The notes: a model not told the origin generated them from the letters alone. A stretch of DNA of 64,000 nt from Rhinopithecimicrobium faecis (GCA_017942165.1 JAGKSB010000015.1:1-64000); one strand, 5' to 3'; positions 1 to 9,228 are shown, counted from the stretch's first letter. Numbers and translations are program-made.

Positions 1-179
1 GCCTTATCCTCTTCAAGATGATTAGATAGTTCAGCATCCATCATGGATTCCAGTAAATGCTTCATTAAAGGCGCCAGAACGCCGTCGTTCGGAGATAAAC
101 TCTTGCCGTTGTAAAGACCTTGAATGGCTTCTGCTTTGAAGCGCTCAAAGTCAAATGGAGTCTCGTCTTTCATGACCAT
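1..179 (-). CDS. IS256-family transposase, N-terminal 59 residues (partial)
   Basis: The frame starts at ATG 179 and runs off the left edge. The protein begins MVMKDETPFDFERFKAEA and continues with a run that includes GLYNGKSLSPNDGVLAPLMK and then HLLESMMDAELSNHLEEDK. This is the typical N-terminal region of IS256/MuDR-like transposases: an F-(E/D)-F-(E/D)-K-like start, then a 'GKS.. G.DGV..P..K..LE..L..E...HL' helical block before the DDE catalytic domain. The DDE residues are outside the window, so activity cannot be judged. A second in-frame ATG at 173 is an alternative start. Confidence 0.78.
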   Translation of the reverse strand, partial: MVMKDETPFDFERFKAEAIQGLYNGKSLSPNDGVLAPLMKHLLESMMDAELSNHLEEDK

Positions 180-250
180 GTTATTTGAATAATTAAATAT
201 ATAAAATCTTATTAAATTATTCCCCTGACACAGTTCACGTTACAGTCTCT
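1..250 (-). mobile_element. Right-hand end of an IS256-family insertion sequence (truncated by window edge)
   Basis: The first ~250 bases carry the 5' part of an IS256-type transposase on the minus strand. It is followed by ~70 bases of AT-rich DNA and a presumptive terminal inverted repeat around 224-250 (reading outward on the plus strand: cctgacacagttcacg...). The repeat lies exactly where the neighbouring reading frame (249-617) stops abruptly, which supports it as the element boundary. The other end and the target-site duplication lie outside the window, so the exact boundary (about 248-251) is inferred. Confidence 0.7.
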
Positions 251-617
251 ACCCTTGAAAAGCTAGGATGCTGATTTCTAAATTTGAATCTGACTGTTCT
301 TTAGCAAGCAATAAAGCCTGTTTAAAATGAAAGTCTGTCCGCGTATTTACCTCCTCATAGAAATCAGCATAGCCTAAAGCCAAATATAGATGATGTACAG
401 CCAACATTTGCTGATCTTGAAATTGGATTGCATAGTCTCTTATGTGCGTGGCTTGGTGAATCATTCGTGTGCTGTCGCGCTTAAAATCTATTCTGTGATT
501 CAAAATATAAGATATCTTTTCGGGTACAGTTGGTAGGGACATCCAGGGGACATGCTGTCCAAAGGCTGTTGAAATCAGTAGTTGACCCATTAGAATGACT
601 GCAAAGTAAATATTCAT
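249..617 (-). pseudogene. Secreted TPR-like protein, 5' fragment cut off by the IS256 insertion
   Basis: The first 122 codons encode a signal peptide (about residues 1-20, ending in TAFGQ) and an alpha-helical segment with TPR-like spacing (residues ~28-120, e.g. LYLALGYADFYEE and FKQALLLAKEQ). This architecture is common at the N-terminus of Bacteroidota periplasmic TPR domains that are fused through one membrane helix to a histidine kinase or a LuxR-type HTH. The frame ends at a TAG (251-249) formed at the presumptive IS boundary, so the C-terminal part, including any signalling domain, is missing or lies beyond the element. It is transcribed away from the exopolysaccharide-like operon at 976-9152. 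A regulatory link to that operon is only a hypothesis. Confidence 0.6.
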
Positions 618-975
618 TATATCTGTATTGTTTTAAGTTTTGTTTGGCTTGTCTTATGTGGGAATTATGGTATCCCTATATCATATGGTACGTAAATAAG
701 GTTCAACTGTATATCTATGGTTCAAATGTAGTATATAAGGTTTATTTTAACAATAGAATTAGTCAAAAAATAATTTTATGGTTAATTTGATAATTTTAGA
801 TAAATTTTAATTTATTTATAAGGTATTTTTTATTGTCTCTGTAAATGTCCATACGATGTCCCTTGTGCGTCTTATTTAAATGTATTAGGTTAGTTGAAAT
901 ATAGAAGTAAGTTTTTTGTTTGAATATTAATTAGTATTTAAAAAAATTTCAACTATTTACCTAAGAAAGCATCGT
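618..975. other. AT-rich divergent intergenic region (358 bp), no gene seen
   Basis: This region separates the IS-truncated minus-strand gene from the plus-strand HEAT/GT2 operon and should hold the promoters of both. It is strongly AT-rich. I found no convincing TAnnTTTG -7 box with a correctly spaced -33 box, no tRNA and no credible small ORF. Confidence 0.5.
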
Positions 976-2196
976 ATGAATTTTAGTAGTTTATTAGAAG
1001 AAATAATTTTCTTCTTCTCATTCGTTCCGTGGATTATTCGGCTAGCCATAGGATTTATTGTATTTAATTTATTGGTATTCTTGGCACTTTTCTTTTCGAC
1101 CTATTTCTTAATCCGAAAGAAGAAGCGTCAAGAAGCCCATTATCTAGCCTATGAAAAGGCCTATAAAGATGCTATTCATAAGGTGCTAGCTAACGCGAAT
1201 GTGCTTTCAGCGAGTAGCATTCTGGATCGATTTGAAACGCAATTTGGTAGATTGACTAGCGTCAAATACGAAGAAATAAATAATGCCCTCATCGATTTGG
1301 TAACAGCGGATCCAAAACTTTATAGCTGCAACAACTACACTCCCCTAATTGATGGATTAAAGATTAAAAAATACTTGGAAAGAAAGTTAGACTTCTCGAA
1401 GACTGCAAACCGTTTAAAGGCGATGAAACAGCTTTCAAGCCTGAAGATTACAGTCTCAGATTCAAAGATTCTACCCTTTACCTTTAGCAAGAATACACCT
1501 ATTCGTAAGGGAGCGCGCACGGCATATGTGGTAATTAGTAACAATAATCCGTTCAAATTTTTTGAGCTATCTGATAATCAGATGAATGAATGGGATCAGA
1601 TAAATCTCTTGCAGCAATTAGAGCTACATCACAAGGGTAATTTACCGAATTTCAGCAATTGGATTAAATACTCCAAAGATCCCTCACAGATTATTTTTTC
1701 CGTTCGAGCTATTGCGCACTTTAGGCAACAAGGGGCCACAGAAGGGCTTCTCCAATTGCTTGCTACGGATAATCATATGATTCGCGAAGAGGTCATCCGT
1801 GCGATGGCAAGCTTGCGAATTACCGATGGGGAAGACAAGTTGAAAGAAATATATTCCTCACAACCGCGAAAATGCCAAGTAGCAATCATTGAAGCCTTGG
1901 CGCAGATTTATAGTATGCGCTCCTTAGATTTCTTTGTAGATACCCTACGGATTACAACGAATGCTGAGCTGAAGAAAGTCCTACTAGAAGCGATATATAG
2001 CTATGGAATAGCAGGTCGAGAGGTATTCAATAATTTATTGCTGACGGCGAAAGATTTTGATTTAATTATTCTAAATCATATCAAACACCCATTGAATAAA
2101 TCCAAATTCAGCGATTTAAATAATCGCTTATCTCCTGGGAAGGAGGTTTTTGATTATGCGCCCTTAGAACAACCATCACCTTTATCCTTACTATAG
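976..2196 (+). CDS. Membrane-anchored HEAT-repeat protein, first gene of exopolysaccharide-like operon
   Basis: The protein has 406 residues. Residues ~10-46 are strongly hydrophobic (one helix at about 23-46, with a hydrophobic stretch before it). They are followed at once by RKKKR, so by the positive-inside rule the large C-terminal part should be cytosolic. Residues ~210-370 contain repeated paired helices of HEAT type (for example IREEVIRAMASLRITDGEDK and CQVAIIEALAQIY). It lies 19 bp upstream of a processive GT2 synthase in the same orientation. A role as cytosolic scaffold or regulator of the synthase, comparable in position to the accessory subunits of PNAG or cellulose synthases, is inferred from context only. 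No catalytic motif was seen. Confidence 0.75.
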   Translation: MNFSSLLEEIIFFFSFVPWIIRLAIGFIVFNLLVFLALFFSTYFLIRKKKRQEAHYLAYEKAYKDAIHKVLANANVLSASSILDRFETQFGRLTSVKYEEINNALIDLVTADPKLYSCNNYTPLIDGLKIKKYLERKLDFSKTANRLKAMKQLSSLKITVSDSKILPFTFSKNTPIRKGARTAYVVISNNNPFKFFELSDNQMNEWDQINLLQQLELHHKGNLPNFSNWIKYSKDPSQIIFSVRAIAHFRQQGATEGLLQLLATDNHMIREEVIRAMASLRITDGEDKLKEIYSSQPRKCQVAIIEALAQIYSMRSLDFFVDTLRITTNAELKKVLLEAIYSYGIAGREVFNNLLLTAKDFDLIILNHIKHPLNKSKFSDLNNRLSPGKEVFDYAPLEQPSPLSLL

Positions 2197-2215
2197 CTTT
2201 TTAAAACCTGACAAA

Positions 2216-3646
2216 ATGTTTATTCATTATTTTGAATCTGCGGTGTTTTTTTACTCCACAGCCATCATCCTGCTATCATTACTTTTGGGCACCTTCGCTT
2301 TAGTTAAAACGCGGAATTTTAAATTATATAATCATAAATCAGATGACGAGGATTTATTAAGATCCCACCTAACTCCAGGGATATCAATCGTGGCTCCAGC
2401 CTTTAATGAGGAGCTGACCATTATTGAGAATGTTAACTCCTTACTGACCTTAAACTACCCACTCTTTGAAGTAATTATCATCAATGATGGTAGTACCGAT
2501 AATACGTTAAAACTCTTAATTGAGCAATTTGAATTAGAGGAAACGGCGTATGCCTATATTGAACGTATAAAGACCACTCCCTTTAAACGGATATTTAAAT
2601 CATCCAATCCCCGCTATAGCCACTTAACTATCGTCGATAAGGTCAATGGAGGAACGAAGGCTGATGCTTCGAATGCCGGCATCAATGCTTCTCAATATCC
2701 TTATTTCCTTTGCACGGATGTCGATTGTATTCTCGATCGTGACACGATGTTGAAAATGATCAAACCGATCTTAAACTCCAAAAGCCGTACCATCGCCGTG
2801 GGTGCGACACTACGTATGTCCAATAGCTGTGATATTCAAGAAGGACGTATTACGCGTGTGCGTCCTCCACGCTCACTCATCCCGCGCTTTCAAGAGTTGG
2901 AATACCTCCGTTCTTACCTGTTTGGGAAATTGGGCTGGAGCTTTTTAAACTGTGTTCCTAATGTGTCTGGAGGGTTAGGACTTTTTGAGAAAGAAGTCGC
3001 TATCAATGCTGGCGGATACGATGGAACTTCCCATGCCGAGGATATGGATTTACTGACCAAGATGGTGACCTATATGATTAATTCTAATTTGGTCTATAAG
3101 GTGGAATATATACCCGTGTCCTGTTGTTGGACGGAAGGGCCGCCAACCTTAAAGATCTTAGCGCGTCAGCGTATCCGCTGGGCTACGGGGCTGACACAAA
3201 TATTTGTGGTACATCGTAAAATCCTCTTTAATGCAAAATACAAGAAGTTGGGCTTAGTGGTATTTCCAATAATTTTCATCTTTGAATTTTTAGCACCTAT
3301 TGTCGAGCTCCTAGGCTTAATTATATTTTTCTACCTCTGTTTTTTGGGAAAGATTAATTGGGATTACGCCTTATTTATATTCTTATATACGTACACTTTC
3401 TCGATAGTAATTAGCACGTTGGTACTCTTTATTGACAATCTAGTTAAGCGTCAATATAAGAGTTTTGGGGAAGTTATGAAGCTCTGGGTCCTAGTACTTA
3501 TAGAACCGTTTATTTATCATCCGCTTTCTATTTTCTTCAGTATCTACGGCTACATCAAATTCTTTATTTTAAAAGATATTAAATGGGGAACCATGACGAG
3601 ACAAGGATTCGAAATTAAACCTGAAATTCAAAATTCAAATGCGTAA
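2216..3646 (+). CDS. Processive family-2 glycosyltransferase (PgaC/cellulose-synthase-like), inner membrane
   Basis: The protein has 476 residues: one N-terminal membrane helix (~9-30), a cytosolic GT-A domain (~53-325) and about four C-terminal membrane helices. All signature residues of processive GT2 synthases are visible: NDGSTD at 90-95, TDVD (DxD) at 167-170, AEDMD with the catalytic-base position at 274-278, and QRIRW (QxxRW) at 318-322. Enzymes with QxxRW and C-terminal helices (PgaC/IcaA, BcsA, NodC, HasA) polymerise beta-linked sugars and extrude the chain through the inner membrane. The sugar cannot be read from sequence. The 3' end overlaps the next gene by 8 bp, which implies translational coupling. 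Confidence 0.88.
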   Translation: MFIHYFESAVFFYSTAIILLSLLLGTFALVKTRNFKLYNHKSDDEDLLRSHLTPGISIVAPAFNEELTIIENVNSLLTLNYPLFEVIIINDGSTDNTLKLLIEQFELEETAYAYIERIKTTPFKRIFKSSNPRYSHLTIVDKVNGGTKADASNAGINASQYPYFLCTDVDCILDRDTMLKMIKPILNSKSRTIAVGATLRMSNSCDIQEGRITRVRPPRSLIPRFQELEYLRSYLFGKLGWSFLNCVPNVSGGLGLFEKEVAINAGGYDGTSHAEDMDLLTKMVTYMINSNLVYKVEYIPVSCCWTEGPPTLKILARQRIRWATGLTQIFVVHRKILFNAKYKKLGLVVFPIIFIFEFLAPIVELLGLIIFFYLCFLGKINWDYALFIFLYTYTFSIVISTLVLFIDNLVKRQYKSFGEVMKLWVLVLIEPFIYHPLSIFFSIYGYIKFFILKDIKWGTMTRQGFEIKPEIQNSNA

Positions 3647-6506
3647 CTCAAACATTTTTAAGCTTCTATGGAGCTGTTTATTTATTATTTTTTCGCTTCC
3701 ATATACCTCGGCACAGGTACAAAATGACGCGATGAATCAAGCGCGTGCAGCTGGAAGATTGGGGAATTATGCTAAAGCATTAGAACTTACTAAAAGGGCG
3801 CACAATCAGGATCCCAAGGATATGGATATTAAAGAGTTTCTTGGGAAATGTTACTTAGAGCTCGGTCAACTAAAAAACGCCCGCGTCACCCTATTGGATG
3901 TTTTACGTAAATCTCCAGAGCGACTCGACTCCCGTTACTATCTGATCAATGTGGAAGCACGTGACAAACGCTATGCCAGTGCCATAGGCTTCGTGAATGA
4001 GATTCTTGAACGTAAGCCCTATGACAAGGAGCTTTGGATGCGGAAAATATCCTTTTATAAGGAAATGAAGAATTTCCCAGAAATGGAGAAAGCTACCATC
4101 CGCTTGATGCAAATATATCCCAATGATGCGAAGATTAAAGAGGTTTATAATGCGCACGTAAAAGATAATGCAGGGAAGGCTATTAAAAAGTATGATATGC
4201 TTTCTGCGGCTGCGGAGTATGAGGCAGCATTAAAGATTTCAAAAAATGACCCTGGCATATATTTAGGACTTATCAATGCATATATTAATCTAAATGACTA
4301 CAATGCAGCGCTTACAGCCTCCAATAAAGGCTTGACGGTATTGCCTAATAATGAGGCTATCTTCCTGAAGAAAATTTCAGTATTAGAGGCACAAACGAAC
4401 TATTCAGAAGCGATTAGCTTGTTGGAGCAACGTATGGCTAGGAGGGACAATCCTAAATATCGTCAGCTGATTTCATATTTAATTGCAGAGTCTGCGAAGA
4501 AGCAAGTAAATACGGATCCTTACATTCTCTATAGTAAATTGTATGCGCGAAATCCTGGAGATAAGCAGGCCTATGATTATATCTTAAAAATGGCTTTAGA
4601 GCGTGGAAATTACAATGATGCGCAGGAATTATTATCTAAAGGATTAAAGGCTACACCTAATTCTAAGGAGCTATTAGTGAAGCAAGCCTTAGTTTATGAG
4701 GAAACAAAGCAGCCTGAAAAAGCCTTTGGAATTTACCAGCGCTTACATAAGCTCTTCCCTAATGATACCGATATCTATGAAAAATATGTTGCTTATGCTT
4801 TCAATGATGCTAAGCAGAATTTGGAGGATACCGATGTGAAAGAGGCTTTGCGCGGTTTTCAAATTGCTTCGACGCATCCGGAATACCGTACTGATGCGAA
4901 GCGCAAGATGTTTGCACTCTATGAAATGGAGAAGAAGTACCCTGAAGCTATTCAGGTAATCGATGAGTTAATTGCTGAAAACCCTCGCTCTGAGCAATAC
5001 CTATTGCAGAAGATTACTCTTCTCTCTAATATGGAAGCGCATGATAGAGCAATGGCAGAAGCTAAGATATTCTACCAACAGTTTCCCAATGAAGCTCGTT
5101 TTCCGGATTTATTGGAGGAGATTTCCGTGAAGTTTATAAAAATATTAAATGTCCAAGAGCGCTACGAGGAGATTATTCCTGTGGTAGACTTCTTATTGCA
5201 GGTAGATCCAAGAAATAAGCAAGCCTACAGCTACGGCATCGGCGCTCGTGTAGGCCTCTATAAAATAGATGATGCCCTAAGCTTCTCCAAGAAGGCGGTA
5301 CAATTGTATCCCGATGAAAAAATATTCCGCCTTAAGAATGCTGATTTATATGCTCAACTGAAAGATTATGGGCAGGCTTCCGAGGTGTTAAAAGCCTTGA
5401 AGAAAGACTATCCTTATAATGACACTATTCGTAACGCTTGGCTGGAGGCGATGTACCGCGATGCCAAAATGCAGGCTGCAAATGCGCGTCAAGCGCGCGA
5501 ACGCCAAATATATGAGGAAATTTTAATGGATAGGCCTGCAGAAATTCCAGCCTCTATTTCCTTGGCTAAATTGCATTTAACCAATAAAGAGTACGAGGAA
5601 GCACTTCGAATTCTTGATCGCGGAATGGAACGCAACCCATTGAATGAAGAACTGGTTTATTACAAAGGCTTGGCATATGAATACCTTGGGGACTACCCCA
5701 AAGCGATAGCCTATCAGGAAGCTTATCGTCCTTTAGATAGCCGCTACCAAGAGCATAAAGAACATATTGCCTTATTAAAATCTAAATTATATAAGAATCA
5801 AGTTTCCTTTGGATATACGAATGTCAAGGCTGACTCCGTAGCATTTAATACTTCTGTTGCGAATTTAGAATATGCCTTCTCACCCAATAAGAATCATAGT
5901 ATTGTTGGACGTATGAATTATGCTGGAAGACCTTCAGGAGTAGGAATTCAAGGGGAAGTGGATTACTATTTAACATTGAAAAATAAGTCTAAGTCAAACT
6001 TCCTCTTTAGTGGGGGCCTGGCGACAAAATATTTTCAGAAAGTGAAAGCTTCTGTATCTTATTTTCAACCTCTCAAAGGCAACTGGCAGACAGAAGTAGG
6101 CATTCGCTATGCAAAATTAACGAATGACAGCAATTTCTTGACAGGAATTGTAGGGGTTGAAAAGACATTGAATACAACCTGGTTAAACCTGCGTGCTTTC
6201 TATATGAATGATAGTAAGGAGAGTTACTATAATATCTTGGCGCAAGCGCGTTTTTATATGTTAAATGAGCGGGACTATATCGTCGGTATGATGTCTGTCG
6301 GAAATGCTCCCGAGGACACACGCTTGGATTTTCAGCTTCAAAACTTCCTATCTTTTACGAACACCCTGGTAGGCACGGGCTATTTTCACCATTTATCCTA
6401 TAAATCCAGAATTGGACTGCTAGGAACCTGGGCAAATTACCAAACGAATACAAACCGCTACATCAATCAATACAATGTTTCCGTTTCCTTTCTAACAAAA
6501 TTTTAA
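3639..6506 (+). CDS. TPR-rich exporter with C-terminal YaiO-type outer-membrane beta-barrel
   Basis: The protein has 955 residues. A signal peptide (1-25, ends SAQ) is followed by some 20 TPR-like helical hairpins (~30-705), then a ~240-residue beta-barrel region (~715-955). That region is rich in alternating aromatic strands and ends in phenylalanine, as expected for a BAM substrate; the barrel resembles the YaiO family. Periplasmic TPR plus outer-membrane barrel is the layout of PgaA and BcsC (and of AlgK+AlgE), which carry nascent polysaccharide across the periplasm and outer membrane. It overlaps the GT2 gene by 8 bp and abuts the DUF4838 gene with no spacer. Export function is inferred from architecture and neighbours. 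Confidence 0.8.
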   Translation: MRNSNIFKLLWSCLFIIFSLPYTSAQVQNDAMNQARAAGRLGNYAKALELTKRAHNQDPKDMDIKEFLGKCYLELGQLKNARVTLLDVLRKSPERLDSRYYLINVEARDKRYASAIGFVNEILERKPYDKELWMRKISFYKEMKNFPEMEKATIRLMQIYPNDAKIKEVYNAHVKDNAGKAIKKYDMLSAAAEYEAALKISKNDPGIYLGLINAYINLNDYNAALTASNKGLTVLPNNEAIFLKKISVLEAQTNYSEAISLLEQRMARRDNPKYRQLISYLIAESAKKQVNTDPYILYSKLYARNPGDKQAYDYILKMALERGNYNDAQELLSKGLKATPNSKELLVKQALVYEETKQPEKAFGIYQRLHKLFPNDTDIYEKYVAYAFNDAKQNLEDTDVKEALRGFQIASTHPEYRTDAKRKMFALYEMEKKYPEAIQVIDELIAENPRSEQYLLQKITLLSNMEAHDRAMAEAKIFYQQFPNEARFPDLLEEISVKFIKILNVQERYEEIIPVVDFLLQVDPRNKQAYSYGIGARVGLYKIDDALSFSKKAVQLYPDEKIFRLKNADLYAQLKDYGQASEVLKALKKDYPYNDTIRNAWLEAMYRDAKMQAANARQARERQIYEEILMDRPAEIPASISLAKLHLTNKEYEEALRILDRGMERNPLNEELVYYKGLAYEYLGDYPKAIAYQEAYRPLDSRYQEHKEHIALLKSKLYKNQVSFGYTNVKADSVAFNTSVANLEYAFSPNKNHSIVGRMNYAGRPSGVGIQGEVDYYLTLKNKSKSNFLFSGGLATKYFQKVKASVSYFQPLKGNWQTEVGIRYAKLTNDSNFLTGIVGVEKTLNTTWLNLRAFYMNDSKESYYNILAQARFYMLNERDYIVGMMSVGNAPEDTRLDFQLQNFLSFTNTLVGTGYFHHLSYKSRIGLLGTWANYQTNTNRYINQYNVSVSFLTKF

Positions 6507-8663
6507 ATGAGAAGTACACTAATATTAAGTTTTTTAATATTATATATGATGACAAGCTGTGCTAAACAAGAGAATATCTTATTCTATAAAAAAGGGGAGG
6601 TCATTCCGCAGATTTATATAGAAGGAGAGCAGTATGTGGAGTTGGCCAATCTATTTAGACAACTTTTTAAGCAGCATACAGGTCAAGATCTTCCCATCAG
6701 CAGACAGCAGCCGAAGGGCAGCTACCTCCGTTTTCAGCTGGCTCTAGCATCGGATAAACAAATGTCCTTGGATGACTATCGCATTTATTTGGAGGATGAG
6801 TCGCTTGTGATATCTGGAGGAAATAGTTTGGCTTTACAAACGGCCTGTCAGCATTTTTTTGATAAGTTGGCACCACGGGATGTACGGATTGCAGCGGCTG
6901 CTACTTCGGAAATAGGAGGCCTCATAGATGAAATATCCTTAACGCATGACTACCTCTTAGAAAATAGAAGTCACTACGTTTTTCAATTTCGGGAGCCTTT
7001 CTTTCCGACTAATAATGACCCTGCATTCCGTTTAGCGCAGCATACACATCACCTCTATGATATTTGGGGCCTATGGGGGCATAACCTGCATAAGTTTATT
7101 GAACCTACAGAAGCGATGTATGCCCAGGTTGGTGGACAAGTGGAGGCTACGCAATATGATTTCTCCAGCCCTGAATTGGAGAAAGCTTTGGTGCTGGCTA
7201 TTAGTGAACAGATAAAAGAAGATCCCGGAAAAAATCATTTTATGATTCTTCCCAACGACAATGAGATTGCGTGTCTCTGTGATGCCTGTGTGGCGGCTGG
7301 AAATACGGAAGGTAATGCAAGTCCAGCCGTATTTAAACTACTAAATAGTTTAGCCAAACGTTTCGAACATCAGGTATTCTTTACCGCAGGCTACAGAAGT
7401 ACCCGTCAAGCACCAAAATTTTCTATGAAAGCAAATACGGGTGTTTTCGTGAGTACGATGGATTTTCCGAAGACAGTACCAGTTCAAGGGAGCAAGCGCA
7501 GGGAGGAGATCACGGAAGTTTTTAAGGCATGGAAAGAGGCCTTACCACGCATATATCTTTGGGACTACGCCATCAATTTTGATAATTATTACGACGCTTT
7601 TCCAAGCCTATTGGTGGCGCAGCAGAATTTAAAATTCTATCAAAGTCAAGGTGTGAAGGGGGTATTTATACAAGGAAATGAAGATGGCTATTCGGCTTTT
7701 GAGGATTTAAAGGCTGTCGTCTATGCCAAACTTCTGGAAGATCCCAATCAGGATTTAATGCAGATTATTCGAAGTTACTTATCGAGCCGCTATCCCGGAA
7801 TTGGAGACGATATCGCCGATTACTACCTCGCCATAGAGCAACGTGCATTGGCAACTCCTTTTAACCAAGATATTTACGCTGGTATAAAGCAGGCGCAGCG
7901 CAAATATTTACAGGTGTCTGAATTCCATTCTTTTTATAAAAAGCTGGAACAGCATATGGAAAGCGAAGCTCCTGCAGATAGTCAGCTGCAGAAATTGTAT
8001 TTAGCGATGACCTTTCAGCAGCTAGAGATAATGCGTGGAAATGGAATTCTGGAGTTTGGTTATGCGGCACAGTTATCGGGACAAAGATTCTATGAAGCCT
8101 ATCCTCAGGTGTCGGTTTATTTAGAGAGAGTGCAGCGTTTGGCGCAGGAGTTAAAGCTCCCTATATACAATGAGCTAAATGATCGAATCGTTGATTATAT
8201 CGCTTCTTGGCAGGATATCCTATTGAATAATCCCTATCGTAATTTAATCGCTTTACGTAAATTTCATGCTATTTCTCAATTGGATGAAGACTATACCAAG
8301 CTGCAGATGCTCACCGATGGGGCTATGGGGTTCTTGGATTATCAGAATAATTGGTTTTTAAATTCTAAAACAGATTTTATGTTAACGATAGACATCGATG
8401 CGGAGATTCAAAGCAGTAAGTCTATTAGTTTAACGTTTCTTCAAGATTCCAAGAGACGTCTGGAGGCACCCCTTCGGGTAGATGTGATGCTGGATGGAAG
8501 CTTGTTAACTCAAACTTTGATTCCTCAAAACGGGAAAACGGGAAAAGCACGAATTCCTGTATTTATAAAGCTTCCAAAGGCCTTTACAGGGAAGCGTTTA
8601 ATGTTAAGTATCAAACAAAAGCCAAAGAAAATTACGGCTTTAGATGAAATCATCTTTCTATAA
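6507..8663 (+). CDS. DUF4838-type lipoprotein, putative periplasmic glycan-acting enzyme
   Basis: The protein has 718 residues with a lipoprotein signal peptide (lipobox MMTSC, lipidated Cys18). Residues ~35-130 look like the GH67/GH20-type N-terminal accessory domain. Residues ~140-450 match the DUF4838 pattern, a predicted TIM barrel, with ILPNDNEIACLCDAC, WDYAINFDNYYDAFP and GVFIQGNEDGYSAFEDLKA. DUF4838 has no established reaction as far as I know. Its position in the operon parallels PgaB, the outer-membrane lipoprotein that trims poly-GlcNAc during export, so it may hydrolyse or modify the polymer. A C-terminal ~100-residue beta-rich region may bind carbohydrate. The start directly follows the stop of the upstream gene. 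Confidence 0.75.
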   Translation: MRSTLILSFLILYMMTSCAKQENILFYKKGEVIPQIYIEGEQYVELANLFRQLFKQHTGQDLPISRQQPKGSYLRFQLALASDKQMSLDDYRIYLEDESLVISGGNSLALQTACQHFFDKLAPRDVRIAAAATSEIGGLIDEISLTHDYLLENRSHYVFQFREPFFPTNNDPAFRLAQHTHHLYDIWGLWGHNLHKFIEPTEAMYAQVGGQVEATQYDFSSPELEKALVLAISEQIKEDPGKNHFMILPNDNEIACLCDACVAAGNTEGNASPAVFKLLNSLAKRFEHQVFFTAGYRSTRQAPKFSMKANTGVFVSTMDFPKTVPVQGSKRREEITEVFKAWKEALPRIYLWDYAINFDNYYDAFPSLLVAQQNLKFYQSQGVKGVFIQGNEDGYSAFEDLKAVVYAKLLEDPNQDLMQIIRSYLSSRYPGIGDDIADYYLAIEQRALATPFNQDIYAGIKQAQRKYLQVSEFHSFYKKLEQHMESEAPADSQLQKLYLAMTFQQLEIMRGNGILEFGYAAQLSGQRFYEAYPQVSVYLERVQRLAQELKLPIYNELNDRIVDYIASWQDILLNNPYRNLIALRKFHAISQLDEDYTKLQMLTDGAMGFLDYQNNWFLNSKTDFMLTIDIDAEIQSSKSISLTFLQDSKRRLEAPLRVDVMLDGSLLTQTLIPQNGKTGKARIPVFIKLPKAFTGKRLMLSIKQKPKKITALDEIIFL

Positions 8664-8681
8664 TTACAAATGAATATAATT

Positions 8682-9152
8682 ATGAAATATTGCTATTTAT
8701 TACTGTCTATGGCGTTCTGTATGCAGTCCTGTCATTATAAATTCGTCGAACCTCCCAGCTTGCAGATTATTGATTCGGCACGATCCTATATGCCGATTAT
8801 TCAGGGCGCTGAAATGGAAATTTTTGTGAAGGTTAAGAACACGGGAAAGACTGCCTTAGAAATTGAGGATGTATTGCCCTCCAACAATGCCACGGAGGTA
8901 GAGATTGTAGATAAAACAATTGAACCTGGAAAATATGGTGTGCTACGTTTTAACTTTAAGCCTGGAAAGAATCTCTTAGGTTATGTAGGAGTCTATAATA
9001 CCTTAGTCACAAATACAGAAAGGAAGCATCATGATTTCTTTTTTGAAACTACGGTGGTGCAAGATGAGAATGAGTTGAAAGGTTATAAGCATCAAGGCCA
9101 TGCCATTTACAATGTCAAAGATGTGGATAATAATATGGCCTCCTTTCAGTAA
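8682..9152 (+). CDS. Small DUF1573-like Ig-fold lipoprotein, last gene of the operon
   Basis: The signal peptide starts MKYCYLLLSMAFCMQSC with an apparent lipobox MQSC. An upstream in-frame ATG at 8670 adds MNII; I prefer 8682 because it gives a standard lipoprotein signal. The mature part (~130 residues) resembles DUF1573, an ASPM/Ig-like beta-sandwich found in many Bacteroidota secreted proteins (FVKVKNTGKTALEIEDVLPS, then GVLRFNFKPG), but lacks the usual SCGCT-type signature. It sits 18 bp after the DUF4838 gene and before a terminator. A structural or accessory role in the envelope complex is possible; the specific function is unknown. Confidence 0.65.
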   Translation: MKYCYLLLSMAFCMQSCHYKFVEPPSLQIIDSARSYMPIIQGAEMEIFVKVKNTGKTALEIEDVLPSNNATEVEIVDKTIEPGKYGVLRFNFKPGKNLLGYVGVYNTLVTNTERKHHDFFFETTVVQDENELKGYKHQGHAIYNVKDVDNNMASFQ

Positions 9153-9172
9153 GAGTATTCCTTTATAGGGCG

Positions 9173-9207
9173 TAAAAAAAAGCCACCTCGATAGAAGAGG
9201 TGGCTTT
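9173..9207. terminator. Bidirectional intrinsic terminator between the convergent DUF1573-like and OmpA genes
   Basis: The stem agccacctc (9181-9189) pairs with gaggtggct (9197-9205) across a 7-nt loop. An A-run on the left gives a U-tract for minus-strand transcripts; only a short T-run follows on the plus strand. It therefore serves best as terminator of the minus-strand OmpA gene. Confidence 0.85.
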
Positions 9208-9228
9208 GATATTTTCTGGGCGTGCTAT

